This document shows positions 1 to 9,033 of a DNA stretch of 64,000 nt, in pieces. Below the pieces are notes generated by a model. The model did not search any database, was not told the DNA's origin, and was given only the letters and a program-made list of their open reading frames with translations. The DNA lies in assembly GCA_964017145.1 (NCBI GenBank), contig OZ024849.1, positions 1 to 64,000 of the forward strand, given 5' to 3'. The translations under genes and the position numbers were made by a program. Within the stretch, counting starts at the first letter, position 1, and the number at the start of each line of letters is the position of its first letter. The stretch comes from Agrocybe praecox. Lineage: Eukaryota > Basidiomycota > Agaricomycetes > Agaricales > Agrocybaceae.

Positions 1-90
1 CCCTAACCCTAACCCTAACCCTAACCCTAACCCTAACCCTAACCCTAACCCTAACCCTAACCCTAACCCTAACCCTAACCCTAACCCTAA
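1..90. repeat. Telomere, 15 CCCTAA units
   Basis: Fifteen perfect CCCTAA units run from the first base. The C-rich strand reads 5' to 3' into the chromosome, so this is a left chromosome end. The TTAGGG-type repeat is the usual one in filamentous fungi. The array stops abruptly at base 90 with no degenerate transition. Confidence 0.98.
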
Positions 91-615
91 GCTGAATATT
101 ATTTAAGTGATCCTGGCATTAAATTGCGGAAAAGAGCCATTTTTTGGAGAGGAATATCATAAGGCATTCAATAAGTATGTATTTACAGAATTTCTGAGTT
201 GAGTTAGTACTCCAGTGAACCAACAACCACTGAAAGGACCAAATCCCACTTGAAAATGAGCAGATAAGGAATGTCACATTCCATCACACTTGCCACTTTC
301 GTCAGCTGTCAGTGGAGTGGAGGGAAAGAGACTAAGCAAAATGCCTAAATTAAGACAGCGTGACAACTGGCTCATTGACTGGTTTCAAACTGATCTTCGT
401 TTGTGGCACTGATAACATGCGATAAAGTGCTCAACAAATGAAATTTGAGTTTTAAACTAAATATTACATAGAGTATGATACATATGCATACTTCTCTCAG
501 CTCATAATCTATATATCCCTCTTATTTAAAATTTCCCAGGCCAATCTTTATTTGGGTGTCTCATTGACCGGTGAATGACTGTAAGTAGGTTGATACATGA
601 ACATGATACACTTAC
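91..615. other. Subtelomeric spacer without a recognisable gene
   Basis: AT-rich sequence between the telomere array and the last recognisable exon of the Ppo pseudogene. I searched the minus strand for the next expected Ppo exon, whose family motif resembles N-L-T-x-W-G, and found only stop-rich sequence. The gene's 3' part appears to be gone rather than hidden in an intron. No other coding signal was seen. Confidence 0.6.
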
Positions 616-932
616 AAGTGAAGTCTGTGGTATAAAAGTGATCACCGCGAATGAGGGCAATGGCATCACCAAGAACGGCATGAGTAGTCTGAGCACGGAG
701 CACGGATTAGTGTTTGTACAATTCATCGTCGAATGTGATCTTACTGTGTATCCACATGCAAAGCAAGAACCGTCCGTCAGAGGCATCGTTGACTCCGCTT
801 GGAGTCCAGTCTAAGAAGGGGAAGGTATCAGCCATTTGGGAGGGGTATGTAAAAGAACTAGATCGCACATAGAGTTCCAAATTGTTGACATTTCCATATA
901 ACCGACGCGCTGCGCCCTGGAAAAGAATGTTA

Positions 933-937
933 GAAAT
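933..937. repeat. Target site duplication GAAAT (left copy)
   Basis: GAAAT directly abuts the LTR here and again at 13427-13431. Five bases is the usual Ty3/Gypsy duplication length. Removing the element and one copy restores a short intron of the Ppo gene. Confidence 0.93.
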
Positions 938-1334
938 TGTGACGCTAGGCGGTCGCGAGACTTCGTTGGTTGAAGTCGAGCCGTGGCGGTAGGAGTTGAG
1001 ATGGTGAGTGACGCGACAAGGGTCGCGTCACGATGGTTATGCTGTGTGACTCTCGAGCTAGAGGCGTTATCACCCTACGCAGGGAAGTAGATGTCTGGGT
1101 ACTTGGCCGGCGAGGGTAGAGGAATTCTCTCAGAGAGACTTGCAGTAGCACATAGTGGACAACAAGTAAAAGTAGATTGTATTTGTAATTAGTGAGCTAA
1201 CGAATATATGAGATCTAATTACAAATAGGGCGATGAATCACGCGCGCAAGATAAGATAAAAATAGGTTACGATAAGATAACGACAGAACAAGATATTACG
1301 GATGTCCCCAAGATCGCGTATACACTTCGTCACA
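938..1334 (-). repeat. 3' LTR of the Gypsy element
   Basis: 397-bp long terminal repeat with terminal inverted TGTGACG/CGTCACA. It matches 13030-13426 at all but one position seen. In element orientation it is the 3' LTR. A purine tract lies just 5' of it (see 1335-1351). Confidence 0.95.
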
Positions 1335-4300
1335 GAGCCCCCCCGTCCGTATTATCTTGATCCGGACGACGGTTTCCTCTTTTCGTGTGGTTGATCCACA
1401 ATTCCGAATCTGGAAGGTTGATTCCGAGACGTTGAGCCAGGGTCAACGTGGGTCTACGAACGAAGTCGTTGGGAGGAATCAGTGCTGAACCACCCGTAAC
1501 GCCGTTCGCGTAACCCGTGTCGTGGGTCCATGCGACGCGCGAACTCCCGCAGGCTGCACTCCACTCAGGTCCGGATACGAAATCACAACGAAATTCAGGG
1601 CCACCCGAGAGCCGACGCTGGTTCACGACGCCTCTGAAGAGGGTGGCCTGTCGAGGGGTATTGAAGGCCAACCAAAATACTTGATGTCCTCCCTCGTTAG
1701 TACGCAGGATCCGCTGGACCTTGACATCAAACGCGTGTTTGAGGGTGGTCTCGATCAGCGCCAGAACGTCATCCCAGACATGATAAATGGGGAGGTTCCA
1801 GATGATGAGGAATTTGGATACGGGTTCCGTGTCGATGACCTGTAGGACGGGGACGGAAGCCTGAGTAGGGGCAGGGAAAATTTCCGCGAGCCTGGCAGCA
1901 TCGGAAGCGGGGAGAACAGCGGTTCCGGTGCGAGAGGAAGCAGCAGCAGCGTCGTATGGGACCACGGCCGCGGAGTAATCCATTTCAGGGGAATCAAGAC
2001 GAGAGGGGCCGGCAAATAGTTCACGACGAGGGCGAGGTGGGCTGCTCAAACGCGACATCAGCGTAGAGGTCATGGTGGCATTCGAGTCACCAAAGTCCCC
2101 AGCTCGTCCTCTTTCAGCAAGAGGATCTTGACGAGAGACAAACGGGGACGGGGAGCGTGAACGGCGCGGAGATCGGATTTTCGGGGAACGAGATCGAGAT
2201 GGAAGTTGGCGAGGACGATGAATAGCCGCGGTGGAGGGATAGCGCCTTCTATACGCAGGGGAAGGAGAGCGATAACACTGTCGAGCGTCGGGGGACGGGG
2301 ATCAGTAGGGTCGTCGCATTTCCGGCGTTGGGGAACGATAGCGTCGACGAGCAGGCGATGGAGATCGGTAACGCCGACGATCAGGCGAAGGAGAACGGTA
2401 GCGAGGGCGGACAGGTGACGGAGATCGATCAAAGCGTCTCTGACGAGGCTGAGAGGGTCCGGCCATCGACCTTGGAGGAATTGCTCGGGGCGCGGCAGCA
2501 GGATGCTCGCCGTAGAGACTATCCCAACGCGGATTTCTGCGACGAGATTCTCTAAAGGCGGGCGGCTGCAGCTGTTGACGAGGCGGAGGACGCAAAGGAC
2601 GCGAGGGGCGCCTAGGCGGGGAGCGAGACCGAGAACGAGTAGAGGTTGAGCGAGTGCGATCGTGGTGCTCGAATGTGGGTGGTCGCGAGCCGAGAGACGA
2701 AGTCTGAGGACGAGAGGGTCTGTCCTCCGAGGAGGGTCTCTCGACTTCCTCCCGTCTCTTCTCGACGATCTCATGATTTTTCGGCCTGCTTTCTACCTCG
2801 GGCGACGGACTAGCGCTGGTGCCGTAGTCGAGGCGCTCGTCATCTTCCGCTACGTCCATAGGTGCAAGAGGAGCTTCCTCCGGAACCTCCTCGATCCTTG
2901 CGACGTCGAATACCTTTCCTTCGTCACCAGCGCGCGGGCGTTCCTGTAAGTAGACCCACGAGGAAGGCTTCCTGGAAGACATGGTCTGATTGTTTTCCTC
3001 CTCGAGGTAGGCCCATTTGGGCGCAGGCAGCCCGAACACGTTCACGTCGGCCAAGTATCCTTCGGGAACGGCGATCGGTTCGTGCAAGTACAGCCTCCGA
3101 GCGTGGATTCGGTCGTAGTACACAACGGACTCCTCGTCCACTTCGTATCTACGCCCTCTGCGCTGGAGAATTGGTTCGCCGTTCGCGCTCTCCTCTTGGG
3201 TCCAGTTACTCCAGGACATTCCTCGAGGGACCATGACCACTTGAGGGGGTGCCAGGGCAATCTCCTCGAATCTCATCTCGATGTCGCCAACCCTAGGATC
3301 CCGGTATCTGCCATCGATCCATCCTTGGGCTTCCGGAGCTGAACGTTGACGGTCTTCCATCGAGTACATACGCAACTGCTGAGCCGGGGCTATATCGTCG
3401 TCTCGATCCAGGGAGAGGGTCCTATGTCCGGCTGCAAAAGCTCGTCCATCCATGCCACTGACGCCGTTCGAAACCAGCACTGCAGGCGTATCCGCAACGA
3501 AGCTCGTACATCGCTTTTTGCGGGCAGGCACCTTCGATCGCGCACTCCAGGTTACGTGCTCATGAATAATGTAGCACGGTACGCGGTGCCGTAGCAGCCA
3601 TAGCCCGTGCGTCTCGTCCACTTCATTAAGCCAGACCCCCATGAGCTCCTCGTCGGCTTCAGAAATCGTGTCTAGCCTCATAGTCCCAGCTTGGTCGTCC
3701 GCCTCGATGGCACTGGCATATCGGCACCAAGCAGCTATCACCTTCACACCCCTTTGAATTTCCGCTAGCGTGTCGACCGCGAGTTCCATCTCCATGGACC
3801 CAGTCAGGGAGGTTAGCGAGGAGGAGTTGGGTTGTTTGGGACGATCCCGCCAAATATCAGGGTGCCTGACGTCCATAGAGCTCCAACTTTCCATGGCCAC
3901 ATGAAGCCTGGCCACCCTCTCTTCCAGAGCCACCAGATACTCGGAACGCAATCGTCCCATTGACGATCCTACCCACGCACTCCAAACTTTCTCGAACTTG
4001 ACGTGTTCCGGTCGTTGGTCCCCAGAGTTACGCAATACGAATCCTAACCAGGGTCGGACGGGTTCGAAGATTTGAGGGGACACCGTAGGGTCGAACCGTC
4101 CCAGGTGTCCATCATAGCGCTTGTTGACGGCGGGAATTCCCAAGTCGAAGACGGCCCCCGTTTTCTTAAGTCCCGGATAGTACGCCAGCGTTTTCGAGTT
4201 GGGCGACCACAATCTCCATTCCTTTGAGAAGGCGGTCACCACGCGAGACGATACCAGCGTAAACCTGGGTAGCGTGAAAATCATCGCGTCCTGTACCGCA

Positions 4301-4365
4301 GGTTCGAGAGGGTAACCGGCGAAACTACCCAGGCGGTCAGCGGAGTAGATGGCGTTGCGATTCAT
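1330..4365 (-). pseudogene. Extra retrotransposon ORF: unknown domain, RS-like repeats, RRM-like C-terminus
   Basis: A 1012-codon frame between integrase and the 3' LTR, same strand as pol, interrupted by one in-frame TGA at 2302-2304 that splits it into 687- and 247-codon parts plus 76 open codons between them. Residues about 1-480 are not recognised. Residues about 560-760 are Arg/Ser/Pro-rich with repeated RYRSPSP units, resembling SR-type RNA-binding regions. The last about 200 residues include an RRM-like stretch (FLIIWNLPIYHVWDD, later VFWLAFNTPRQATLF). The TGA falls exactly where a repeat unit would have Arg (Y-stop-SPSP against YRSPSP), so CGA to TGA is the simplest explanation. An RNA-packaging or nuclear-targeting role is conceivable but unproven. 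It is not an obvious envelope: I see no signal peptide or membrane anchor. Confidence 0.75.
1335..1351 (-). promoter_or_regulatory. Polypurine tract of the retrotransposon
   Basis: Read on the minus strand, a G-rich run of seven G residues preceded by purine-rich sequence ends directly at the 3' LTR. This is the expected position of the plus-strand primer. It overlaps the last codons of the extra ORF, whose stop TGA is supplied by the first bases of the LTR. Confidence 0.6.
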
Positions 4366-4822
4366 CGCGTCGACAACTTCTTTCAGCCCTAACTCAAAGG
4401 ATAGGAGCCGTTAGAAGATTTTCCGGTGGCACCGTCACTACAAGCGGACAGGCACACAACCAGAAGTAGTCGGGGGTGGTGGATGATGGGAGTAAGAAAG
4501 AAAAAGCTCAATCGCATCAAGTCGATTATCTGATGGCGGATTACATAAGCAACCAATCATCGAATCTAAATTTAGTAGTTATCTATTTTAGGCAAGGGAA
4601 AGAGAAAACATAAGCAGGAATAGAAAATGGTCAAAGGCAAAAGCAAAAGCGGACAAATTGAGGTAATATAGTAAGAGAATAAGAATGATGATAGAAGAAG
4701 GAGTAGCGTCAAGAATTGAGTAAGCAAAGCGGTCGATCAATAGAAACGGACATGGAGCGGGGAAAGTGATACGCGAAGCGTGAAGGTAATAATTCATGTA
4801 TCGAAGGAGGGGGTTAAAAACT
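4366..4822 (-). other. Spacer between integrase and the extra ORF
   Basis: About 460 bp of A/G-rich sequence on the plus strand. Its minus-strand 69-codon open stretch (4588-4797) is Ile/Leu/Phe-rich only because of base composition. I see no splice, promoter or protein signal strong enough to call. Such a long spacer is consistent with independent expression of the downstream ORF, perhaps from a subgenomic or spliced RNA (inference). Confidence 0.45.
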
Positions 4823-6088
4823 TCAAGCCAGCTTGTGTAGGGCTAGATATTCTCGTTTGAGTTCGGGAGCATTGCGAAGGTCGTATTCCGAAATCCACGA
4901 ATCGTCAGCAGGTCCGTAACCGGTCCAGCGCACGCGATACATTCTTCGGTTGCCAGTTTTACGATTAGAAAGTTTGTGGCCAAGGATAGCTTCGACTTCG
5001 TATTCAGGCGATGCCAGAAATTCTCGAGTAGAAGGTAAGGTCTCCCTCTCGCCGAATTCTTCAGGGGACAAGTGATACTTCTTGAGATGACTGATGTTGA
5101 AGACAGGATGCATCGGATAATTATCCGGAAGGCGAAGACGATAGACTACAGGGTTGATTTTCTCTAGAACTTCGAAAGGTCCGATCGTTCTCTGGACTAA
5201 TTTCTTCCCGGTTCCTTCGGCGTCCACTAGTTTGAGGGTATGAGGATTTATTAGCACCAAGTCTCCTACTGAAATATCGTCCACTGGTCTCCTCCCCTTG
5301 TTGTAGGCCTTAGCTTGTTTTTCTTGAGCCAGGACAAGGGAATTTCGGGCCAGAGTCCGAGCTTCCTCTACGGAATTGATGAAATCCTCAGCCCTCTGAC
5401 TGGGGAGGAACGGTCTGGAGGTCGGATCCATCTCCTTGAGTAATGCGCTTGTGGATAATCGTGGGTTGTAACCCATTAACAGATAATTTGGCGAATACGA
5501 GGTCGAAGAGTGCACTGAGGAATTGTAAGAGAATGTCAGGACACTTAGCCATTCCGCCCAACCCTTTCGATTGCCAGCCACGTAGGCTCGTAACATTTGC
5601 TCGATCGTAGCGTTAAGGACTTCGGTTTGACCATCCGTCTGAGGGTGATGCGAGGATGACAACGCCATGATACTGCCATAGTTGGCCATGACAGATTTCC
5701 AAAAATCCGTCGCCCAACGTTTATCCCTATCCGCTATGATACGATCAGGGAGACCAAACACGTTGGCTACCTTCTCAACGAAGATTTTAGCGAAGCCTTC
5801 GCGATCGAGATTATTAAAAGTCGGCACGATGATGGCAAACTTTGTAAGCTTATCCACGATAACTAGAACGGCAGTGAAATTTTCCTTTCCAGAGGGAGGC
5901 AACCCAGTGATTAGATCCAAAGACACGGTGGCGAAGGGTCGAGCAGGAATATGAGCGGGATGTAAGGCACCGGATTGTTTACGATGATCAGCTTTTATCT
6001 TCTGGCAGACGTCGCAGGTTAAGCAAAAAGTGGAAGCATCCTTCATCATTGTATTCCAGTAGAACACCTCTAGTAATCGAGAGGTGAA
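4823..6088 (-). CDS. Pol continuation: integrase core and chromodomain
   Basis: In frame with the upstream pol ORF after one TGA. It has the integrase zinc-finger cysteines (CLTCDVCQ), then the DDE core: SLDLITGLP, then ADRDKRW, then GQTEVLN supply Asp, Asp and Glu. A GPY/F-like segment (RTIGPFEVL) follows. The last about 60 residues form a chromodomain (EYEVEAILGHK, then YRVRWTGYGPADDSWI), which in other chromoviruses directs insertion to methylated-histone heterochromatin. A subtelomeric location fits that bias. Without stop readthrough or a reinitiating codon near 6067 this portion would not be made from this copy. Confidence 0.9.
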   Translation of the reverse strand, partial: FTSRLLEVFYWNTMMKDASTFCLTCDVCQKIKADHRKQSGALHPAHIPARPFATVSLDLITGLPPSGKENFTAVLVIVDKLTKFAIIVPTFNNLDREGFAKIFVEKVANVFGLPDRIIADRDKRWATDFWKSVMANYGSIMALSSSHHPQTDGQTEVLNATIEQMLRAYVAGNRKGWAEWLSVLTFSYNSSVHSSTSYSPNYLLMGYNPRLSTSALLKEMDPTSRPFLPSQRAEDFINSVEEARTLARNSLVLAQEKQAKAYNKGRRPVDDISVGDLVLINPHTLKLVDAEGTGKKLVQRTIGPFEVLEKINPVVYRLRLPDNYPMHPVFNISHLKKYHLSPEEFGERETLPSTREFLASPEYEVEAILGHKLSNRKTGNRRMYRVRWTGYGPADDSWISEYDLRNAPELKREYLALHKLA

Positions 6089-9025
6089 TCATTTGTATCC
6101 CGCGTGAGCACTCTCGAAGGGTGAATCATGTATCCATTTAAGGACATAGTTGACCTGCGATCGCGGCACACATAGTTTGGCATTCCAATCCGCGTCCAAG
6201 AAATATAATAACCCGTCTTCACCCTTGCGGAAGTGCGAAGGGGTTAATACAGCGTTAGGATTCGGCGGTTCCTCGACATATCGCTTACTAAAAAACGGGT
6301 CGCTCTTGTATCCTTCTACGAAATCTTTGATTACAGAAGGTTTCATGGCTACGAGAAGATGGGTACGGTTGTCCCAATTTTCTTCGAGGGTTTCACCAAT
6401 CGGATTACTGCCAGGAGGATAAGTCCAATGATCCTCGTGCTCGAAGGGCAACTCTCCTTTGTTCTCAACGGAGGAACGTTCATTCGCGGCTGCAGGATCT
6501 TCCTTGGTAGCTTCACTTTCTTCTGGAACACCTCGTTCTAGCTCGGCTCGTTGCTTCCTGGTCATGATCGGATAGGCAGATTTCTCTACCACATCCTCCC
6601 ACCAGCAAACGGAGAAGGCTGCTCTCGTAGTGGGGCTGTTGGTTCCTCTATCTTCTGCTAACTGAGCCAGCTCCCGCTTTTCATCGTCCTGAACTATCGT
6701 GATAGAATCGTCGCGAGAAGGTGAATTATGCGGCGGAATCCTGGGCATGCGGGACAGAGGGTCTACGTTCGAATGTACCCATCCGGGACGATGCACGATG
6801 CGTAAACCAGGATAAGCAGCAAACACCGCCCCCCACGCCGCCAATCGCCTGTTCGCGTTCTCGTAAACCCGCGCCCATTGAAGAGCGGCATGGTCAGTGA
6901 CAAGCGTGATAAGTTCTCCCTCGACAAAAGGCTGGAATTTGACTAAAGCCTCCTTAGCGCCCAGGGCTTCTCTCTCCGTTGCGCTATAGTTGCGCTCGGC
7001 TGGCTTTAAGGAACGACTCCAGTAAGCGATGACGCGTTCGACGTGAACGATGGTGTCGTCGAAATCGTCGCTCCATTCGTCGGGCACTGACCGTTCTACC
7101 ATATCCTTGATAAGGACAGGAAAGAGGGAAGGGACAGGGTCATTGCTCTCCCAGGCCTTGCGCAAGCGATCATATGTAGGAGTTCCCTTCAAGTCGCGCA
7201 CCGCTATAGGTTGAATCTGTTGTAGGCTGGCGCCCAACGCGAAATCGGACGCGTCAGTGTAGAGACGATAAGGAGTACCCTGGATCGGATGACCGAGGAC
7301 AGGCGCCGAAGCGAGCGCTTGTTTAGCCTGAGCCCAAGCTGTTTCGTGTTCTGCAGCCCAGTGCCAACGCACCCCTTTACGCAGCAGAGCGAATAGCGGA
7401 GCCGCGATGAAGGAATAGAACGGAATGTACTGAGAAAAATAGACTACCATTCCCAAGAATTTCTGGAGATCGTGAACGTTTCGGGGCCGGGCTAGCTCTA
7501 AAATAGCAGCCACCTTTTCGGAGTGAGTAGAAAGTCCTAGTCGTGAAACCTTTTGTCCCAATAGCAGAATGGAGGAATATCCAATGAAGCATTTCGGAGG
7601 GGAGAGAGTAATACCCGCAGAAGAGATAGCACTCAGGACTTTATCAAGGTGAATCAGGTGGTCGTCCCAATTTTTGGAAAAGACGACAATGTCATCGATG
7701 TATACCAGAGCGAACAGCCACAGAAACGGAGAGAGAACGCCTTGCATTATACGTTGAAATATCGACGGGCCGTTGCGCAAACCGAACGGCATTCGCTTGA
7801 ATTGCCAGAGACCTAAGTGACAACGGAAGGCCGTTTTATCCTTATCCTTTTCTGCCATCTCTAGCTGAGTAAAGCCAGCTAGAGCGTCGAACGATGACAA
7901 GACTTGAGAACCCGAGAGTGCCTGTATGATCTCGGATTGACGGGGAATAGGAAATTCGTCAGGGACAGTGCAAGAGTTGAGTTTTCGGTAATCCACGACA
8001 AGCCTAGGCTTGCCATTTCGATACACTACAACCACTGGGAAACCCCACGGACTAACCGAGGGTTCAATTACGCCAGCTTCAAACCAAGCATTGATTTGTT
8101 TGTCGATGACCTCTCGTTTGGCTGGCGAAGCACCGTACATAGGTACCGAGATAGGTTGAGTACCCGGCTTTAGTGGCACTTCAACGCGGGCGTCGACCTG
8201 TCCGAGACGACTGTTAACCCCAAAAGCTCTTTCGTTACGTTTAAGAACTTCAGTTAAGCGCCCGGCGTACTCAGTCGGAATGTCTGGTCCTAGATTGACC
8301 AATTCTGAGATATCACCAACGACGTCGTCCGAGGCTACGGCTGTAGTTTTCGGTCCCCAATTCTCTTCAGATTCAAGCATATCTGCACTAGGTTCTTTAG
8401 GCGCCGACGCAGCGCTAAGATCTTGATCTCGTAAAGTTCCAGCTACCACTGCGCGTATGGCATCAGCTGCGCGAGCGCAGCGACTCAGCTGCTCACCTTC
8501 GGGGCAGTCTAGAGCCATAGGATCTAGTAAATGACCCACGACGTCGCCAGCACGGAGATATATAGGGCGTGGACTCGGATTAGCTATGGGGAGGTAAGGG
8601 TGGTCGGATGTAATCCAGGTAGTAGGGGCAGCGAGCACGTCTGAGGTCTCAGTCCCGATTAACACCTTCTCTACCAACCATTCCTTTTCATTCCCGAACG
8701 GCGCATTTACTCGAACATTATGAACAGATCCAGCCGACACGCATACATCAGATTCTACGACAACCGGGGCATCCTTATCCGATTTGCGAGCTTTGGCCCT
8801 AGCTCGGCGTACGGCTCTCGATCGTACAAAGGATTGAGTAGTGAAGGCTTGCCTAATTTCGAACCCAAGATCTACGCTCTGAGCTGAAGAAGCTTTGATG
8901 GAGTAGCTCACGTCTCTTCCTACTAGAACTTCGCTATGTCCAGTGGCATATCTCCGCAATCCTAGCTCATAAGTCGTTTGAAAGTCTTCTCCAATTAGAA
9001 GGGGTACTCTCATATCACGGACCAC
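6089..9025 (-). CDS. Pol: protease C-terminus, reverse transcriptase, RNase H, integrase N-terminus
   Basis: The open frame begins just upstream of the listed Met with an FEIDLEAY stretch continuing the protease, then LLIGEDF, the ILG-type motif of the second protease half. Reverse transcriptase follows: VDYRKLNSCT, FDALAGFTQLEM, MPFGLRNGPSIFQR and the catalytic YIDD. The RNase H has YTDASDFALGAS and a later VTDHAALQW. An acidic linker leads to the start of the integrase zinc-binding domain (FESAHAGYK). Translation then meets an in-frame TGA at 6089-6091. The same frame reopens immediately into the integrase core, so this is one damaged pol gene rather than two genes. The TGA could derive from CGA by a single C-to-T change. 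Confidence 0.92.
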   Translation of the reverse strand: MVRDMRVPLLIGEDFQTTYELGLRRYATGHSEVLVGRDVSYSIKASSAQSVDLGFEIRQAFTTQSFVRSRAVRRARAKARKSDKDAPVVVESDVCVSAGSVHNVRVNAPFGNEKEWLVEKVLIGTETSDVLAAPTTWITSDHPYLPIANPSPRPIYLRAGDVVGHLLDPMALDCPEGEQLSRCARAADAIRAVVAGTLRDQDLSAASAPKEPSADMLESEENWGPKTTAVASDDVVGDISELVNLGPDIPTEYAGRLTEVLKRNERAFGVNSRLGQVDARVEVPLKPGTQPISVPMYGASPAKREVIDKQINAWFEAGVIEPSVSPWGFPVVVVYRNGKPRLVVDYRKLNSCTVPDEFPIPRQSEIIQALSGSQVLSSFDALAGFTQLEMAEKDKDKTAFRCHLGLWQFKRMPFGLRNGPSIFQRIMQGVLSPFLWLFALVYIDDIVVFSKNWDDHLIHLDKVLSAISSAGITLSPPKCFIGYSSILLLGQKVSRLGLSTHSEKVAAILELARPRNVHDLQKFLGMVVYFSQYIPFYSFIAAPLFALLRKGVRWHWAAEHETAWAQAKQALASAPVLGHPIQGTPYRLYTDASDFALGASLQQIQPIAVRDLKGTPTYDRLRKAWESNDPVPSLFPVLIKDMVERSVPDEWSDDFDDTIVHVERVIAYWSRSLKPAERNYSATEREALGAKEALVKFQPFVEGELITLVTDHAALQWARVYENANRRLAAWGAVFAAYPGLRIVHRPGWVHSNVDPLSRMPRIPPHNSPSRDDSITIVQDDEKRELAQLAEDRGTNSPTTRAAFSVCWWEDVVEKSAYPIMTRKQRAELERGVPEESEATKEDPAAANERSSVENKGELPFEHEDHWTYPPGSNPIGETLEENWDNRTHLLVAMKPSVIKDFVEGYKSDPFFSKRYVEEPPNPNAVLTPSHFRKGEDGLLYFLDADWNAKLCVPRSQVNYVLKWIHDSPFESAHAGYK

Positions 9026-9033
9026 GTAGGCTT

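Noticed and set aside
2070..2774. Separate 234-codon frame overlapping the extra ORF
   Set aside because: It is an alternate frame of the repetitive RS region; the in-phase continuation of the main ORF explains the DNA better.
4588..4797. Hydrophobic 69-codon frame between integrase and the extra ORF
   Set aside because: Composition follows an A/G-rich tract on the other strand; no start context, signal peptide logic or homology.
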